From Anaerolineales bacterium (GTDB lineage Bacteria; Chloroflexota; Anaerolineae; Anaerolineales; UBA11579), in contig JAFGRA010000360.1 in NCBI GenBank assembly GCA_016935415.1, positions 1 through 42,453 on the forward strand: a stretch of DNA of 42,453 bases. The letters are read 5' to 3'. A program made the position numbers and the translations under genes. The notes under the pieces are model-generated. The model did not search any database, was not told the DNA's origin, and saw nothing but the letters and a program-made list of their open reading frames with translations. This document shows, in pieces, positions 34,574 to 41,901 of this stretch. How positions within the stretch are numbered: the stretch's first letter is position 1; each line of letters begins with the position of its first letter.

Positions 34574-35863
34574 GTGAACAATCTTAGCATCACATTGCTT
34601 TTGATCTTCCTTTTTATCGATTTGCTCGTCAATGCGGCACGCACCGGATTGCTGAACGTACGCCTGGCGCGCCTGCTCTACCTCAAGGAGGGCGGCGAAA
34701 ACCAAGTCGACCGCACCATCCAACTCGTGCAAAAGCACGACCGCCTGCGCGCCAGCATGAAACTGGCCCAGGGCTTGCTACGGGTGCTGATCGTCGGTAT
34801 GGTGGTCAATTTCTTCATTACTCCGCAAAGTCTGACCGTTTCCATCTACGGCCTGCTGGGCAGGTTGGCACTCGCGGCCCTAATCGTCTGGCTGGCCGAG
34901 ATCCTGGTCGAGCGGCGGGTGCTCAACGAACCCGAATCCTGGGCCATCCGCCTGACCCCGATTGCCAACCTGCTTACCATGTTGTTTTCACCCTTGGTTG
35001 GCCTGACGCTGTGGTTGTTCAAACACGAGCGCGCCGGGGAAGAAAAGCTGGTCTCGATCACCGAGGACGAACTCAAGTCCCTCGTCGATGCCAGCCAGCG
35101 CCAGGGCGTGTTGGAGCAGGAAGAAGGTAAGATGATCTACTCGATCATCCAGCTTGGGGACACACTGGTGCGCGAGATCATGATCCCACGCATTGACATG
35201 TTCACCATCGACGTGAACAGCCCGATCTCGGCCGTCCTGAACGATATCCTCGAATCCGGTTACTCACGCGTCCCGGTATACGAAGACAGTGTCGATAATA
35301 TCGTCGGCTTGCTGTACACCAAAGACGTGCTCAAACTTTGGCAGGAGGGTCAAGTCGACAGCACCCCGTACGGCCTGCTGCGCCCGGCCAATTTCATCCC
35401 CGAAGCCAAGAAAGCCGACGAACTGCTGGCCGAAATGCAAGCCCAACGCACCCACATCGCCATCGTGGTCGATGAATACGGCGGCGTGGCCGGTCTGGTT
35501 ACACTGGAAGATATTGTTGAAGAAATCTTCGGCGAAATCCGCGATGAATACGACCAGGGCGAAGAAGTGCTCTTCACCAAAGTGGACGAGCGCGAATATA
35601 TTTTCCACGGACGGATTGACCTGGACGATTTCAATGATATTATGGACAGCCAACTGCCCACCGAAGAGGCCGACACGTTGGGTGGTCTGATCTACAGCCG
35701 CATCGGCCGCATCCCCCGCGTCGGCGAGCAGGTGCGGGAAGATGACCTGCTGCTGACCGTGGAAAAGATCAGCGGGCGGCGCATCCACAAGGTGCGTGCC
35801 CAATACGAGAACGCGCTGCAAGCCGCACAAACCCTAGAGGAAGGCACACCTGATGTTGACTGA
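34574..35863 (+). CDS. CNNM/CorC-type membrane protein with CBS and transporter-associated domains
   Basis: A 429-residue protein, GTG start directly after the glmU stop. Residues 1-150 are a DUF21-like membrane part with an N-terminal segment (LSITLLLIFLFIDLLVNAA) and two more hydrophobic helices. Residues 190-310 form a CBS pair, with VREIMIPRIDMFTID, SGYSRVPVYEDSVDNIVGLL, and HIAIVVDEYGGVAGLVTLED followed by IVEEIFGEI. Residues 330-415 are the CorC_HlyC domain. The family is often called hemolysin C; members are magnesium/cobalt efflux or transport proteins, so ion homeostasis is likelier than haemolysis. CBS domains bind adenosine nucleotides. The transport function is inferred from family. 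Confidence 0.85.
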   Translation: MNNLSITLLLIFLFIDLLVNAARTGLLNVRLARLLYLKEGGENQVDRTIQLVQKHDRLRASMKLAQGLLRVLIVGMVVNFFITPQSLTVSIYGLLGRLALAALIVWLAEILVERRVLNEPESWAIRLTPIANLLTMLFSPLVGLTLWLFKHERAGEEKLVSITEDELKSLVDASQRQGVLEQEEGKMIYSIIQLGDTLVREIMIPRIDMFTIDVNSPISAVLNDILESGYSRVPVYEDSVDNIVGLLYTKDVLKLWQEGQVDSTPYGLLRPANFIPEAKKADELLAEMQAQRTHIAIVVDEYGGVAGLVTLEDIVEEIFGEIRDEYDQGEEVLFTKVDEREYIFHGRIDLDDFNDIMDSQLPTEEADTLGGLIYSRIGRIPRVGEQVREDDLLLTVEKISGRRIHKVRAQYENALQAAQTLEEGTPDVD

Positions 35864-36263
35864 TGACACCCGCCAGGAATTAATCGAAGTCGCCCGGAAC
35901 GCCCAACAATGGGCCTACGCCCCGTATTCGAATTACGCCGTCGGTGCCGCCCTGTTGAGCAACTCCGGCCGCATCTACGAAGGCGCTAATGTGGAAAATG
36001 CCGTCTACCCGGTCACGATGTGCGCCGAACGCGTGGCTGTGTTCAAAGCTGTCTCCGAGGGCGAGCGTGAATTCAGTGCTATTGCTGTGGTCACGCGTGA
36101 TGGCGGCTCACCTTGCGGCAGTTGCCGCCAGGTGCTGGCCGAGTTCGGGCTGGATACCATCGTGGTGATCGCTGATGAAGAAGGCCAGGTCTGCCAAGAA
36201 ACCACGGTCGCAGGCTTGCTGCCCCATTCCTTTGGCCCTTCAAATCTGAAAGAAACCCCCTAG
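35853..36263 (+). CDS. cdd: Cytidine deaminase
   Basis: A 136-residue enzyme that deaminates cytidine and deoxycytidine to uridine in pyrimidine salvage. It has the zinc-site TMCAERVAVFKA (Cys57, catalytic Glu59) and SPCGSCRQVLAEF (Cys88, Cys91), plus the substrate-binding YSNYAVGAAL and GANVENAVYP. This is the small, tetrameric type. The start ATG overlaps the preceding gene by 11 bases, with AGGAAGG about eight bases upstream. The C-terminal 25 residues end in GLLPHSFGPSNL, a conserved family ending. It is the last gene of the glmU operon, with a hairpin over its stop codon. Confidence 0.95.
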   Translation: MLTDDTRQELIEVARNAQQWAYAPYSNYAVGAALLSNSGRIYEGANVENAVYPVTMCAERVAVFKAVSEGEREFSAIAVVTRDGGSPCGSCRQVLAEFGLDTIVVIADEEGQVCQETTVAGLLPHSFGPSNLKETP

Positions 36264-36287
36264 ATTCGTCGTTTTTTTGACGAATCT
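36262..36287. other. Perfect nine-pair hairpin after cdd
   Basis: AGATTCGTC (36262-36270) and GACGAATCT (36279-36287) are a perfect inverted repeat with the loop GTTTTTTT. The T-run is in the loop, not after the stem, so it is not a classical terminator; it may stop transcription or stabilise the cdd mRNA. TAACAT lies six bases before the next ATG and could be a -10 for a leaderless metallophosphoesterase mRNA; weak support. Confidence 0.45.
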
Positions 36288-36303
36288 GTGCTAACATACG
36301 CCC

Positions 36304-37032
36304 ATGCGCGCGCTGGTAATCACTGACATACACGCCAACTTGGTAGCTTTGAAAAAAGTGCTGGAAGATGCGGCGGACGTTGATGCCGTCTGGTGCCTGG
36401 GGGACGTGGTCGGTTATGGCCCTAAACCAAACGAATGCATTGCCCTGCTAAAAGAACAGCCGAATATGCTATGCGTCTTGGGCAACCACGATGCTGCTGC
36501 CCTGAACCTGCTCGATTTGAGCACTTTCAATCCGGAAGCGCGCCAGTCTGTGGAGTGGATGCAGACCCAACTCAATGCCGAAAGTTTAGAATTCCTGGAA
36601 AATCTACCGGAGATGGTCGACGTCGGTCAGGCCACGCTGGTCCACGGCAGCCCGCGTCACCCGGTCTTCGAATACCTGCTGGACACGCGCGCCGCCACCG
36701 ACAACTTCAACCACTTCGAAACCGATTACTGCTTCGTCGGCCACACCCACCTGCCGGTGATGTTCTACATCCATGAAGATGACTACATGGCCGGGCTAAC
36801 CATCCCGCCGGTTAACATGGTCACCCACCTGTCACCGCGCGCCATCATCAATCCCGGTTCCACCGGCCAGCCGCGCGACCGCGACCCACGCGCTTCTTAT
36901 GCCATTTTCGATACCGAAGCAGAAACCTGGGAATACCGCCGCGTCAATTACGATATCGAAACCGTACAGCATATGATGGAAGACGCCGGTTTGCCCGAAC
37001 GCCACATCCTGCGCCTGCAAGGCGGCTGGTAA
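36304..37032 (+). CDS. Calcineurin-like metallophosphoesterase
   Basis: A 242-residue two-metal phosphoesterase. TDIHANLVAL supplies Asp8 and His10, CLGDVVGYGPKPNECI Asp34, VLGNHDAAAL Asn61 and His62, and FVGHTHLPVMF the last His pair; INPGSTGQPRDRDPRASYAI is the typical end of the YfcE/ApaH-like subgroup. All metal ligands are present. Family members hydrolyse phosphodiesters or nucleotides such as diadenosine tetraphosphate; the substrate here is unknown. It is convergent with the membrane glycosyltransferase ending at 37044, with only 11 bases between the stops and no terminator visible. Confidence 0.88.
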   Translation: MRALVITDIHANLVALKKVLEDAADVDAVWCLGDVVGYGPKPNECIALLKEQPNMLCVLGNHDAAALNLLDLSTFNPEARQSVEWMQTQLNAESLEFLENLPEMVDVGQATLVHGSPRHPVFEYLLDTRAATDNFNHFETDYCFVGHTHLPVMFYIHEDDYMAGLTIPPVNMVTHLSPRAIINPGSTGQPRDRDPRASYAIFDTEAETWEYRRVNYDIETVQHMMEDAGLPERHILRLQGGW

Positions 37033-37043
37033 AGGTTTAGCAA

Positions 37044-38774
37044 TTATTCAGCCAGCGGGGAAACACCACTGAGGTTATAGATCCACACATGTGCGGTGCC
37101 ATTTAACAATATCGTCTTTTCGGGCGTATGCGCGCTGAGATAAGCATCCAGTTCCGGGCTTTCCTGGCGCTGCTCCTCGCGGACGTAATACACCAGGAAG
37201 TCGGCCTGTTCCAGATCGTAAGTTTCAATCGGGGAAATGTAGACCGTCTCACCATCAAAGAAGGGCGTGAAGTATTCCGCATAGCGCGTGGCCGCCGAAA
37301 TATCATCCCTATAAGAGTCGTTGAGGTACTCGGCCGCCAGACTCAAACCCTCTCCATCTCCCAATAAGAAGATTTGCTTCGCTGCTTCTGTGCCGCCGAA
37401 CAATGGCTCATAGTAAGCCACCATATATGGAAACGAGCGCACGAACGGCAGCACGTGGAAAAGCACCACCAGCAGCCCTCCCACTGTGTAGGTGAAAGCT
37501 TCCGGCGACAGTTTGATCGCCTTGAATTTATTGCGCCCCCAATCCAATGCCCGCACCAGATAATATCCGGCCACAATGTCCAGAAACAGAAAGCTGGGCA
37601 ACAGGTAACGTTGGATTTGTTTTGCGGCCATGCCCATCACCAGCATAAATCCCAAGGCGAACACCAGCAGGTAAATCACGCGCCCATCCCAATCATCGAG
37701 CCGTTTCCTGAACAGGTCGACCAACAGCCAGCCGAAAGCCACCAACCCGAAGATCAAGGTCAACGGCGTGGTGCGATACAGCCAGGTCAGCGGGTAGAAG
37801 CTCGGGCCAGGAGTGTAAACCAACTCGCCCCGGAAGAACTGGCGCGGCGAATCGAAGACCTGATACTGGCGGTATTCTTCCAGTTTGGCGATCACAGCCG
37901 GGTTGTTGCTGTACAGCGCCTCGACTTCTTCAGCGGTCACATCGCCGCCATGCGGCGTATTCACCCCCCACATCACGCCGGTCACCAACCGCGAGAGGGT
38001 GTAGCGCGGCTGTGTCCACATCGCCGGCCAACCCACATAGAAGGTAATCACCAGCAGCAGCAGCCAGATTCCCGCCAATTTTAGGCGCGGGAACCATTTG
38101 AAGCCAAAGGCTTTTTGGGCGCGGTCGAACAGCGCCAGGAAATCATTCGGTTGGAAAAGGATGGTGAGTACAGCCGCCCCTACCAACAGAATCGCATTGA
38201 CATTGGTCAGCAACGCCAACCCACCCAATACCCCGGAAAAAGCGATCCAGGGCCACTGCTTTTCTTTAGAAAATGCTACCAGCAAGGCAACGAAAGACAG
38301 TATGATGAAGGTAGCCGACACAGCATGCACATGCACGGCGCGCGTGTAGGCCAGCACGAACGGGTCCAGGGCAATGATCGTGCAAATGATGAAGCTCTGT
38401 CCGACGCGCAGCACCTGGTTGAGCAGGTAGAACAAGACCACACAGCCAATGGCGGTCAGCACGCCAACCGCAAAGCGGCCGAGTATGATCCAATCTACGC
38501 CGTTATAGACATCGAAGCTGATCTTGTTAGCAACCTTGAAGGTGAACCCGACGATCCACATGGTGATTACATTGGGATGCGTCATCTGGTAAGTGCCGCC
38601 GAAATTGCCGTCCAGCAGGGCGTCCCAGAAATTGAGCGAGCGGATGTGCCATAGGCTTTCATCGACGGTCAGGTAGCCGCCAATTTCCAAGATGCGCGGT
38701 ACCAGAGCAATCACGAACAAGAGCAGCGCCAGCAGCAACACAGAGATATTTATACGGCTCACCAATTTTTTCAT
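37044..38774 (-). CDS. Polytopic GT39-like membrane glycosyltransferase
   Basis: The ORF track starts at 38804, but AGGAG eight bases before ATG at 38774 and the signal-anchor-like MKKLVSRINISVLLLALLLF make 38774 the likely start (576 residues). About 11-12 membrane segments follow. After the first one comes GGYLTVDESLWHIRSLNFWD, the acidic DE loop typical of dolichyl/undecaprenyl-phosphate mannosyltransferases (GT39 and PMT-like). VDES is therefore a good catalytic candidate. The soluble C-terminus ends HTPEKTILLNGTAHVWIY. It is separated from the glycan locus by about 6 kb and has its own promoter, so it may glycosylate secreted proteins or lipids independently. Substrate unknown. Confidence 0.78.
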   Translation of the reverse strand: MKKLVSRINISVLLLALLLFVIALVPRILEIGGYLTVDESLWHIRSLNFWDALLDGNFGGTYQMTHPNVITMWIVGFTFKVANKISFDVYNGVDWIILGRFAVGVLTAIGCVVLFYLLNQVLRVGQSFIICTIIALDPFVLAYTRAVHVHAVSATFIILSFVALLVAFSKEKQWPWIAFSGVLGGLALLTNVNAILLVGAAVLTILFQPNDFLALFDRAQKAFGFKWFPRLKLAGIWLLLLVITFYVGWPAMWTQPRYTLSRLVTGVMWGVNTPHGGDVTAEEVEALYSNNPAVIAKLEEYRQYQVFDSPRQFFRGELVYTPGPSFYPLTWLYRTTPLTLIFGLVAFGWLLVDLFRKRLDDWDGRVIYLLVFALGFMLVMGMAAKQIQRYLLPSFLFLDIVAGYYLVRALDWGRNKFKAIKLSPEAFTYTVGGLLVVLFHVLPFVRSFPYMVAYYEPLFGGTEAAKQIFLLGDGEGLSLAAEYLNDSYRDDISAATRYAEYFTPFFDGETVYISPIETYDLEQADFLVYYVREEQRQESPELDAYLSAHTPEKTILLNGTAHVWIYNLSGVSPLAE

Positions 38775-38822
38775 TCGGGCTTCTCCTGCTGTTGTTTCCC
38801 GCAATCGGGTCGGATTTAGGGG

Positions 38823-38828
38823 ATTATA
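38823..38828 (-). promoter_or_regulatory. -10 element (TATAAT) for the 37044-38774 gene
   Basis: A perfect minus-strand TATAAT lies about 50 bases upstream of the ATG at 38774. No -35 consensus is seen 16-18 bases further up (CCATCT at 17). It is probably the promoter of the membrane transferase gene, but the score rests on the -10 alone. The surrounding 38775-38920 gap holds nothing else I can support. Confidence 0.3.
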
Positions 38829-38920
38829 ACAATGAATCCAGCGTTAGATGGGATGGGAATCCCCCTAAAAAATACCCGCGATTGGTCAAACGACTAAAAG
38901 GCTTCCCTTCCGGGTTGGCT

Positions 38921-39085
38921 TTACTCCTCAGCAGGCTCGAAGGCCGGCTGGCGTTTGCGGATCAGGGCGATCAGACGTTGGCGTTCGCGCAGCGTTTTGG
39001 CTTCTGCCAGTTGCTGCTTGAGCTTACCCAGGCGTTTCTTGCGCCGTTTGCGGCGGCGAATATCTTTCTGGCGTTGGGTCGACAT
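38921..39085 (-). CDS. Small highly basic protein of unknown function (54 aa)
   Basis: The ORF track starts upstream at 39133, but the core begins MSTQRQKDIRRRKRRKKRLG at ATG 39085, with AGGAAGG six bases before it. It is 54 residues, with about 20 Arg/Lys, mostly in the first half, then a leucine-rich helix (LKQQLAEAKTLRERQRLIAL) and an acidic tail FEPAEE. This looks like a nucleic-acid- or ribosome-associated small protein, and similar 50-60 residue Arg/Lys-rich proteins of unknown function exist in other bacteria. It lies downstream of the rpsU-carD pair, after a strong terminator. I do not assign a function. Confidence 0.65.
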   Translation of the reverse strand: MSTQRQKDIRRRKRRKKRLGKLKQQLAEAKTLRERQRLIALIRKRQPAFEPAEE

Positions 39086-39114
39086 AGTTATCCTTCCTCT
39101 ATTGTTAAGTTTAC

Positions 39115-39188
39115 AAAAAACGCCAACCGGCAAATGGTTCCAGGTACTTTGCTGCTTTTACAACAAATCGAACCAATTGCCGGTTAGC
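39115..39188 (-). terminator. Strong intrinsic terminator after the carD-like gene
   Basis: On the minus strand CGCTAACCGGCAATTGGTTC pairs with GAACCATTTGCCGGTTGGCG (18 Watson-Crick pairs, one G-T pair, one mismatch) and is followed at once by six T residues (39115-39120). It is among the strongest terminator-like structures in the window. Transcripts from rpsU and the carD-like gene should end here. It is only about 30 bases before the ATG of the small basic protein, so that gene needs read-through or a promoter upstream of the hairpin. Confidence 0.8.
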
Positions 39189-39289
39189 GCAACGCGGTTT
39201 GCTTATCCTCATCCGGGCAGGGAATCATCAAACCGTGACGTTATCACACTCGTTTTTGATCTTGATTGTGCTCCAATCCAATACGTGGC

Positions 39290-39811
39290 TCAGTCGTCAC
39301 CATTCGAGCTTTTCGCGATACTGGTTTTCAGGGCCTGTTGGAGCTTCTTTTCCAGCGTGGCTCGGTCTTCAGCACGGACTATCGACCATTCATTCAAAAA
39401 CTGTTTTTTCATTTTCTCGAACGCGTCTCCCTCGCTAAAATTCAAGCGGGAGGAGACCCGTTTGCCATGCAGATCGCGAATCATGCGCGCTTTTTTACTC
39501 AAGGACAGGTCTTGAAACGTCTCAGAGATTTCTTTTTTCCGAGAACGATGGTTATCAGGCAATTCAGCGGGTGGCTTCCTGATCAGCGTAAGGGCACGTT
39601 TCATCTGACGTTTGGAGGCTACCGGGCGAATGTGGTCTACATCCACATGCTCAACCGGCAGCCAGTAAATACCATTGAAGGTCTTCACCCGGTAAAAAGC
39701 CTGTTTTTCTTGCTCCAAAACTTTTGTTTCTTTACCTTTGATTTGTCCAATCCCATAATTGGCATGGACGATCCAATCGCCTTTCGAAAATGTGTCTTGT
39801 GAAGTACTCAT
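39290..39811 (-). CDS. CarD-family transcription regulator
   Basis: A 173-residue protein. Residues 8-65 are the CarD/CdnL/TRCF RNA-polymerase-interacting domain (FSKGDWIVHANYGIGQIKG, then QAFYRVKTFNGIYWLPVEHV). The C-terminal half is a helical DNA-binding domain (ARMIRDLHGKRVSSRLNFSE, FEKMKKQFLNEWSIVRAEDR), including a Trp in the position expected for the residue that wedges the promoter bubble. Members bind the beta subunit of RNA polymerase and stabilise open complexes at rRNA and other promoters. Twelve bases follow rpsU's stop, so they are one operon. The linker (residues 70-95, rich in Lys, Arg and Pro) is long compared with mycobacterial CarD. Confidence 0.8.
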   Translation of the reverse strand: MSTSQDTFSKGDWIVHANYGIGQIKGKETKVLEQEKQAFYRVKTFNGIYWLPVEHVDVDHIRPVASKRQMKRALTLIRKPPAELPDNHRSRKKEISETFQDLSLSKKARMIRDLHGKRVSSRLNFSEGDAFEKMKKQFLNEWSIVRAEDRATLEKKLQQALKTSIAKSSNGDD

Positions 39812-39823
39812 ACGATACTCTTT

Positions 39824-40036
39824 CTAGTACCTCCTGCTGCGGGTGCTTTTCTTATGCTGGCGGATCTTCATGCGGCGGATGGCTTTTTTCTTTGCCAACC
39901 GGCGCTGCTCATTCTTCGAGACGAACCAGCGCTTTTTGCGCACTGCACTCTTGATGCCACTGCGAGACACAACTTTCTTAAATCGACGGAGCAATTGTTG
40001 CTGCGATTCACCATTTCTAAGTTCTACTTTAACCAA
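39824..40036 (-). CDS. rpsU: 30S ribosomal protein bS21
   Basis: A 70-residue basic protein with VKVELRNGESQQQLLRRFKK and KSAVRKKRWFVSKNEQRRLA, the classical bS21 sequence, and a long Lys/Arg-rich tail (KKSTRSRRY). bS21 sits at the platform of the small subunit near the 16S 3' end. The start is TTG at 40036, with GGAGG nine bases upstream; no ATG is available in the right place, so the weak start codon is real and may limit expression. The gene begins a two-gene transcript with the carD-like gene. Confidence 0.95.
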   Translation of the reverse strand: MVKVELRNGESQQQLLRRFKKVVSRSGIKSAVRKKRWFVSKNEQRRLAKKKAIRRMKIRQHKKSTRSRRY

Positions 40037-40366
40037 AGCGATAAACCTCCTTATCTATTATTTTCTGGAAACCAAAAATTTCCGATCAGATCACACACAT
40101 CCAACCGGAACCATTTATGCATTACAGGGAAAAGCAAAAAGATTTGGGCAAAATCGCACCAAATCCTAAGAAGCTCCCGCTAAGTTGGGAAAGGCATTAC
40201 GAAACCTTCGATCTATCTCAACCAACCGTCCCCCTATTGTGATGGAACGATACCATCATTGTAAATATTTCTAGTTGATTTCTCCAATACTTCTTAGGTT
40301 ACCCTGAAAACTTACTCAGGTTCCAGATTCTTATTAATCTAAATTATAACACAAGACGCCTTTACA
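40037..40366. other. Divergent intergenic region between rpsU and tetR
   Basis: No gene is visible. It contains the rpsU ribosome site (GGAGG about 40046-40050), a 7-bp inverted repeat GATTTGG...CCAAATC (40141-40165), a TGATGG-N7-CCATCA palindrome (40240-40258), and, toward the plus strand, TATAAC at 40345-40350 as a likely -10 for tetR. The CCTAAGAA word near 40164 has an inverted partner TTCTTAGG near 40290. I could not identify a convincing rpsU promoter. Confidence 0.5.
40345..40350 (+). promoter_or_regulatory. Likely -10 element of tetR
   Basis: TATAAC is five of six to consensus, 69 bases before the tetR ATG. TTCCAG at 40321-40326 (18-base spacing) is a poor -35. Transcription would start near 40357, immediately upstream of the two operator palindromes, so a bound repressor could block initiation or early elongation. 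Motif seen; role inferred. Confidence 0.35.
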
Positions 40367-40404
40367 AATGACCCGAAGTCATTTACAATTGACCGCAAGT
40401 CATT
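40367..40404 (+). promoter_or_regulatory. Two tandem TGAC-N5-GTCA operators in front of tetR
   Basis: TGACCCGAAGTCA (40369-40381) and TGACCGCAAGTCA (40390-40402) are each perfect palindromes with a five-base centre, and both are followed by TTTACAA. The copies are spaced exactly 21 bases apart, two helical turns, so dimers would sit on the same face of the DNA. Their place in the leader of the TetR-family gene points to autoregulation. Target genes other than the adjacent decayed SDR/MFS pair are unknown. Confidence 0.75.
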
Positions 40405-40418
40405 TACAAGGAGACTCC

Positions 40419-41093
40419 ATGGAAAGAAAACGCGCCGTCACCGATTCCCAAAAAGAGCAGCGCCGCCAGACTATGCTCGACGCGGCCGAAAAACGCTTCA
40501 CCGAGGCGGCCTACGAGGTCATCAGCATGGATGAGATCGCACAACAAGCAAAAGTTGCCAAAGGAACGCTGTATCTATACTTCAAGACCAAAGAAGCCTT
40601 GTTCCTGGCGCTGTACACGCGCGTGTTGGAGCAGTGGTTCGATGAAATCGACGCCCGATTAGGAAAGCTGGCCGTCGCCCAAGATGCCTGCACGACAGCA
40701 GAATTCACCACCCTGGTGGGCGAAACGCTCTCCCACTACCCGATCTTGACGCGGCTGATGTCGATCACGCACAGCATCCTGGAACGCAACATCGACGCAA
40801 CTGCCGCGCTGGCTTTTAAACAGATGCTGAGTATGCGCCTGCTGCACACCGGCCAACTGACCGAAACCTGCCTGCCATTCCTGAAACCCGGACAAGGTCC
40901 GCATCTATTCTTGCAACTGTACGCCCTGGTGATCGGCATCCAGAGCATGGCCGAACCAGCCCCGGTCGTCAGGCCCTTGCTCGAGCGTCCCGATCTGCAA
41001 ATCTTCCAGATTGACTTTTCGAAAGAACTCTTATCCGCCCTGACCTTATTATTACTAGGGATCGAATCCCAAGCGAGGAACCAATACAACTGA
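40419..41093 (+). CDS. TetR-family transcriptional repressor
   Basis: The ORF track starts at 40368 inside the operators. ATG at 40419 has AAGGAG just upstream and begins MERKRAVTDSQKEQRRQTML, so I use it (224 residues). The N-terminal helix-turn-helix (ISMDEIAQQAKVAKGTLYLYF followed by KTKEALFLALY) is typical TetR. The C-terminal ligand-binding domain (SITHSILERNIDATAALAFK, GPHLFLQLYALVIGIQSMAE) is helical. Two tandem palindromes precede it. The C-terminus RNQYN appears to have gained two residues through a one-base deletion at the junction with the SDR remnant. It probably once controlled the SDR and MFS genes that follow; the ligand is unknown. Confidence 0.88.
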   Translation: MERKRAVTDSQKEQRRQTMLDAAEKRFTEAAYEVISMDEIAQQAKVAKGTLYLYFKTKEALFLALYTRVLEQWFDEIDARLGKLAVAQDACTTAEFTTLVGETLSHYPILTRLMSITHSILERNIDATAALAFKQMLSMRLLHTGQLTETCLPFLKPGQGPHLFLQLYALVIGIQSMAEPAPVVRPLLERPDLQIFQIDFSKELLSALTLLLLGIESQARNQYN

Positions 41094-41240
41094 ACAAATC
41101 GCCCTGATTACCGGCGGAAATTCCGGCCTGGGCTACGAATGTGCGCGTGTGATCGCACAATCAACAGACTGGCACATCTTCATCGCCAGCCGCAACCTCG
41201 AAAAATCTACCCAGGCAGCCAACCGGCTCAACGCCCACAA
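41083..41240 (+). pseudogene. Truncated short-chain dehydrogenase/reductase (SDR) remnant
   Basis: Read in the frame from ACA ACT GAA at 41086, the sequence is TEQIALITGGNSGLGYECAR, then a strand ending IFIASRNLEKST and NRLNA. TGGxSGLG is the SDR cofactor motif and ASRN the adenosine-side strand. Homology ends near 41235, where the frame enters sequence that reads as a transporter on the other strand. There is no in-frame start codon: CCAATACAACT looks like CCAATGACAACT with one G lost. Only the first 50 residues of a 250-300 residue enzyme remain, so it must be inactive. Confidence 0.7.
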
Positions 41241-41778
41241 ACACATAATTGAGCACCCCCGTGATCCCCGACACCGTTCCCAGGCGGGTGCGGAACCACA
41301 TCGCCAGCATATTGCTAGAAAGCAGTGTCAGCGCACCCTGCCCAAAAGTACGCAGAAAAAAGAACGCCAGGAAGAGCATGAACAGATTGCGGGCCTGGGA
41401 AGTGAACAGGCAGGTCAGCCCCAGCATCAGCAAACTGATCAATGTCAGCCGCCGGATGCCCCACTTATGCATTAAAGTACCCAGGAACGGCTGGGGAATT
41501 GCTGCCAACAACGTCCCACCCATATAAGCCGCCGATAATTGGCTCAAACTAAGGTTGAAAGTCTCGCGAAAATAAGGGTTAAAAACGGATACCAGGAAGG
41601 TCTGGCCCGGGCTGGTTGCCAGGAGCGTTACGACCGAAATCGGAACGATCATCCAACCATAAAAAAACGGTAGGTGACCTGCCAGCCAATGGCGTTTTGA
41701 GGTTTGCGAAGTTTCCACGTGCACCGCCTTGCATGAATTCGAGGGTTCTATATTAGTGGAAGAAGCCTGAAAAAGCAA
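41233..41778 (-). pseudogene. Truncated MFS transporter remnant
   Basis: The minus frame encodes the first half of a major facilitator superfamily transporter: an N-terminal tail, FFYGWMIVPISVVTLLATSP, LSQLSAAYMGGTLLAAIPQP, GTLMHKWGIRRLTLISLLML (the conserved loop 2-3 GxxxxRxG-like motif), LAFFFLRTFGQGALTLLSSN, and GTVSGITGVLNYVFVG. It then stops being MFS-like at about 41235, and the track ORF only continues by reading the SDR remnant backwards. About 180 of some 400 residues remain, so it cannot be a full transporter. The start may be TTG at 41778 or a GTG further in. Confidence 0.7.
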
Positions 41779-41827
41779 TCAAGCAGAGCCAGAACGTGAA
41801 TTTTTGTGGAAATCACGACCAGTAATA

Positions 41828-41856
41828 TTGACGCGCGTAAAAAACTCTGATAGACT
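41828..41856 (+). promoter_or_regulatory. Promoter P1 of the tRNA-tuf operon
   Basis: TTGACG (41828-41833), 17 bases, TAGACT (41851-41856), preceded by TG one base before the -10 (extended -10). A good sigma70-type promoter about 115 bases before tRNA-Thr. Motif seen; activity inferred. Confidence 0.55.
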
Positions 41857-41901
41857 CCCGCCTCGTACGTTTAAAATTCGGATTCTATTCAAATACAAAC
41901 C

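Noticed and set aside
41149-41475. Plus-strand ORF of 108 aa past the SDR remnant
   Set aside because: Most of it is the antisense of the MFS remnant; only its first part overlaps SDR sequence, in another frame.
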